A DNA stretch of 64,000 nt, taken from NCBI RefSeq assembly GCF_033958435.1, contig NC_134137.1:226775501-226839500 (forward strand), in the 5' to 3' direction. Position numbers and translations under genes: made by a program. Position 1 is the stretch's first letter. Every line of letters begins with the position of its first letter. Below the pieces are notes generated by a model. It was given only the letters and a program-made list of their open reading frames with translations, ran no database searches and was not told the origin of the DNA. Positions 63,549-64,000 of this stretch are shown here, piece by piece. The stretch is from Carettochelys insculpta (lineage: Eukaryota; Chordata; Testudines; Carettochelyidae).

Positions 63549-64000
63549 ACAACAATATCCAGGATTTTGTTATGGGTTCATGCTGGAGCTCTCTTGTGAC
63601 CCTCAGAACTCAGATCAGAAGACCTCTTGAGTACTCATGATGGCTAGATTACATGGCCAGAGATGTGATAGCTATGGATGTTATGCCTAGACACAACGGA
63701 TGGCTCCTGAGGTGTGCTACCCATGCAGGCTGGAAAGAAAATGACTTAAAATTCCCAAGCTTCCTGTTACCTATATTATTTCTATCTTTTAAATGCAAAC
63801 TTGGCATTAGAGGACTCAGATGGTCGATGTAAGAATGTCGACCTCTGCACTCCCTAAAACTGACCTAAAGATATCTGCAGTGAAGACACTGACATTATAA
63901 AATTGAGCTAATTGCCTGAAAAATTGAAGACCTAGAACTTTCAAGAAGCAAGAGCTGGCTGTTAGGCTGGACACACTAAGGCCATTCATTTGTATAAAAA
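63549..64000. other. Intronic DNA, possible Harbinger 2 end
   Basis: The sequence near 63822-63890 (GGTCGATGTAAGAATGTCGACC and following) looks subterminal for a Harbinger-type element, but no matching left end was found. Confidence 0.3.

Overview
The window looks like intronic sequence of a vertebrate GSK3B gene read on the minus strand, probably from a turtle. Two coding exons are certain from sequence: exon 3 (6283-6366, 84 bp, residues 95-122) and exon 2 (54158-54351, 194 bp, residues 31-94 plus a split codon). Both have canonical splice sites and encode peptides I can align residue for residue with mammalian GSK3B. Positions 1-6282 are therefore part of intron 3, 6367-54157 is the whole of intron 2 (about 47.8 kb), and 54352-64000 is part of intron 1. 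The repeat content suggests a reptile, most likely a turtle: CR1 LINEs, a tRNA-headed SINE with a CR1-like tail, a DIRS retroelement, Penelope-like elements (PLEs) and Harbinger elements of a type seen in turtles. The species is inferred, not proven.

Intron 3 side (1-6.3 kb): a TA-flanked Tigger/pogo-type MITE (235-866), a pyrimidine-rich minisatellite, a decayed non-LTR retrotransposon at about 3.0-4.06 kb split by a 173-bp PLE insertion with an 8-bp target duplication, and a CR1 fragment.

Intron 2 (6.4-54.2 kb): several TA-flanked MITEs; a SINE at 9.6 kb; a 3.9-kb PIF/Harbinger element (13218-17110) carrying two convergent decayed genes (MSANT-like DNA-binding protein and DDE transposase); a DIRS element at 19.3-23.3 kb with a CR1 nested in it; a 711-bp MITE (28691-29401) that is an internally deleted derivative of the 13-17 kb Harbinger; a GC-rich tandem-repeat tract (29.6-30.6 kb); a TATA-containing LTR-like repeat (34726-36078) split by a hAT MITE with a perfect 8-bp duplication; an old CR1 with an embedded (GT)22; and a 2.9-kb PLE (47422-50300) with inverted termini and its own nested palindromic PLE insertion.

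Intron 1 side (54.4-64 kb): a TA-flanked MITE, a CR1, a 5'-truncated PLE with a GIY-YIG endonuclease frame, and a second, older Harbinger (about 60.4-63.6 kb) with the same convergent two-gene layout.

The most interesting signal is a short RNA motif repeated at the ends of all three PLE families: a short outer stem, CTGANGA, a hairpin, GAAA, then GCTH and the outer-stem partner. This matches the hammerhead-ribozyme core with stem III missing, and the AGCT palindrome could form stem III between two molecules. Five copies lie in the sense strand of GSK3B pre-mRNA, and two pairs sit head to head inside palindromic insertions bounded by perfect 11-12 bp target duplications.
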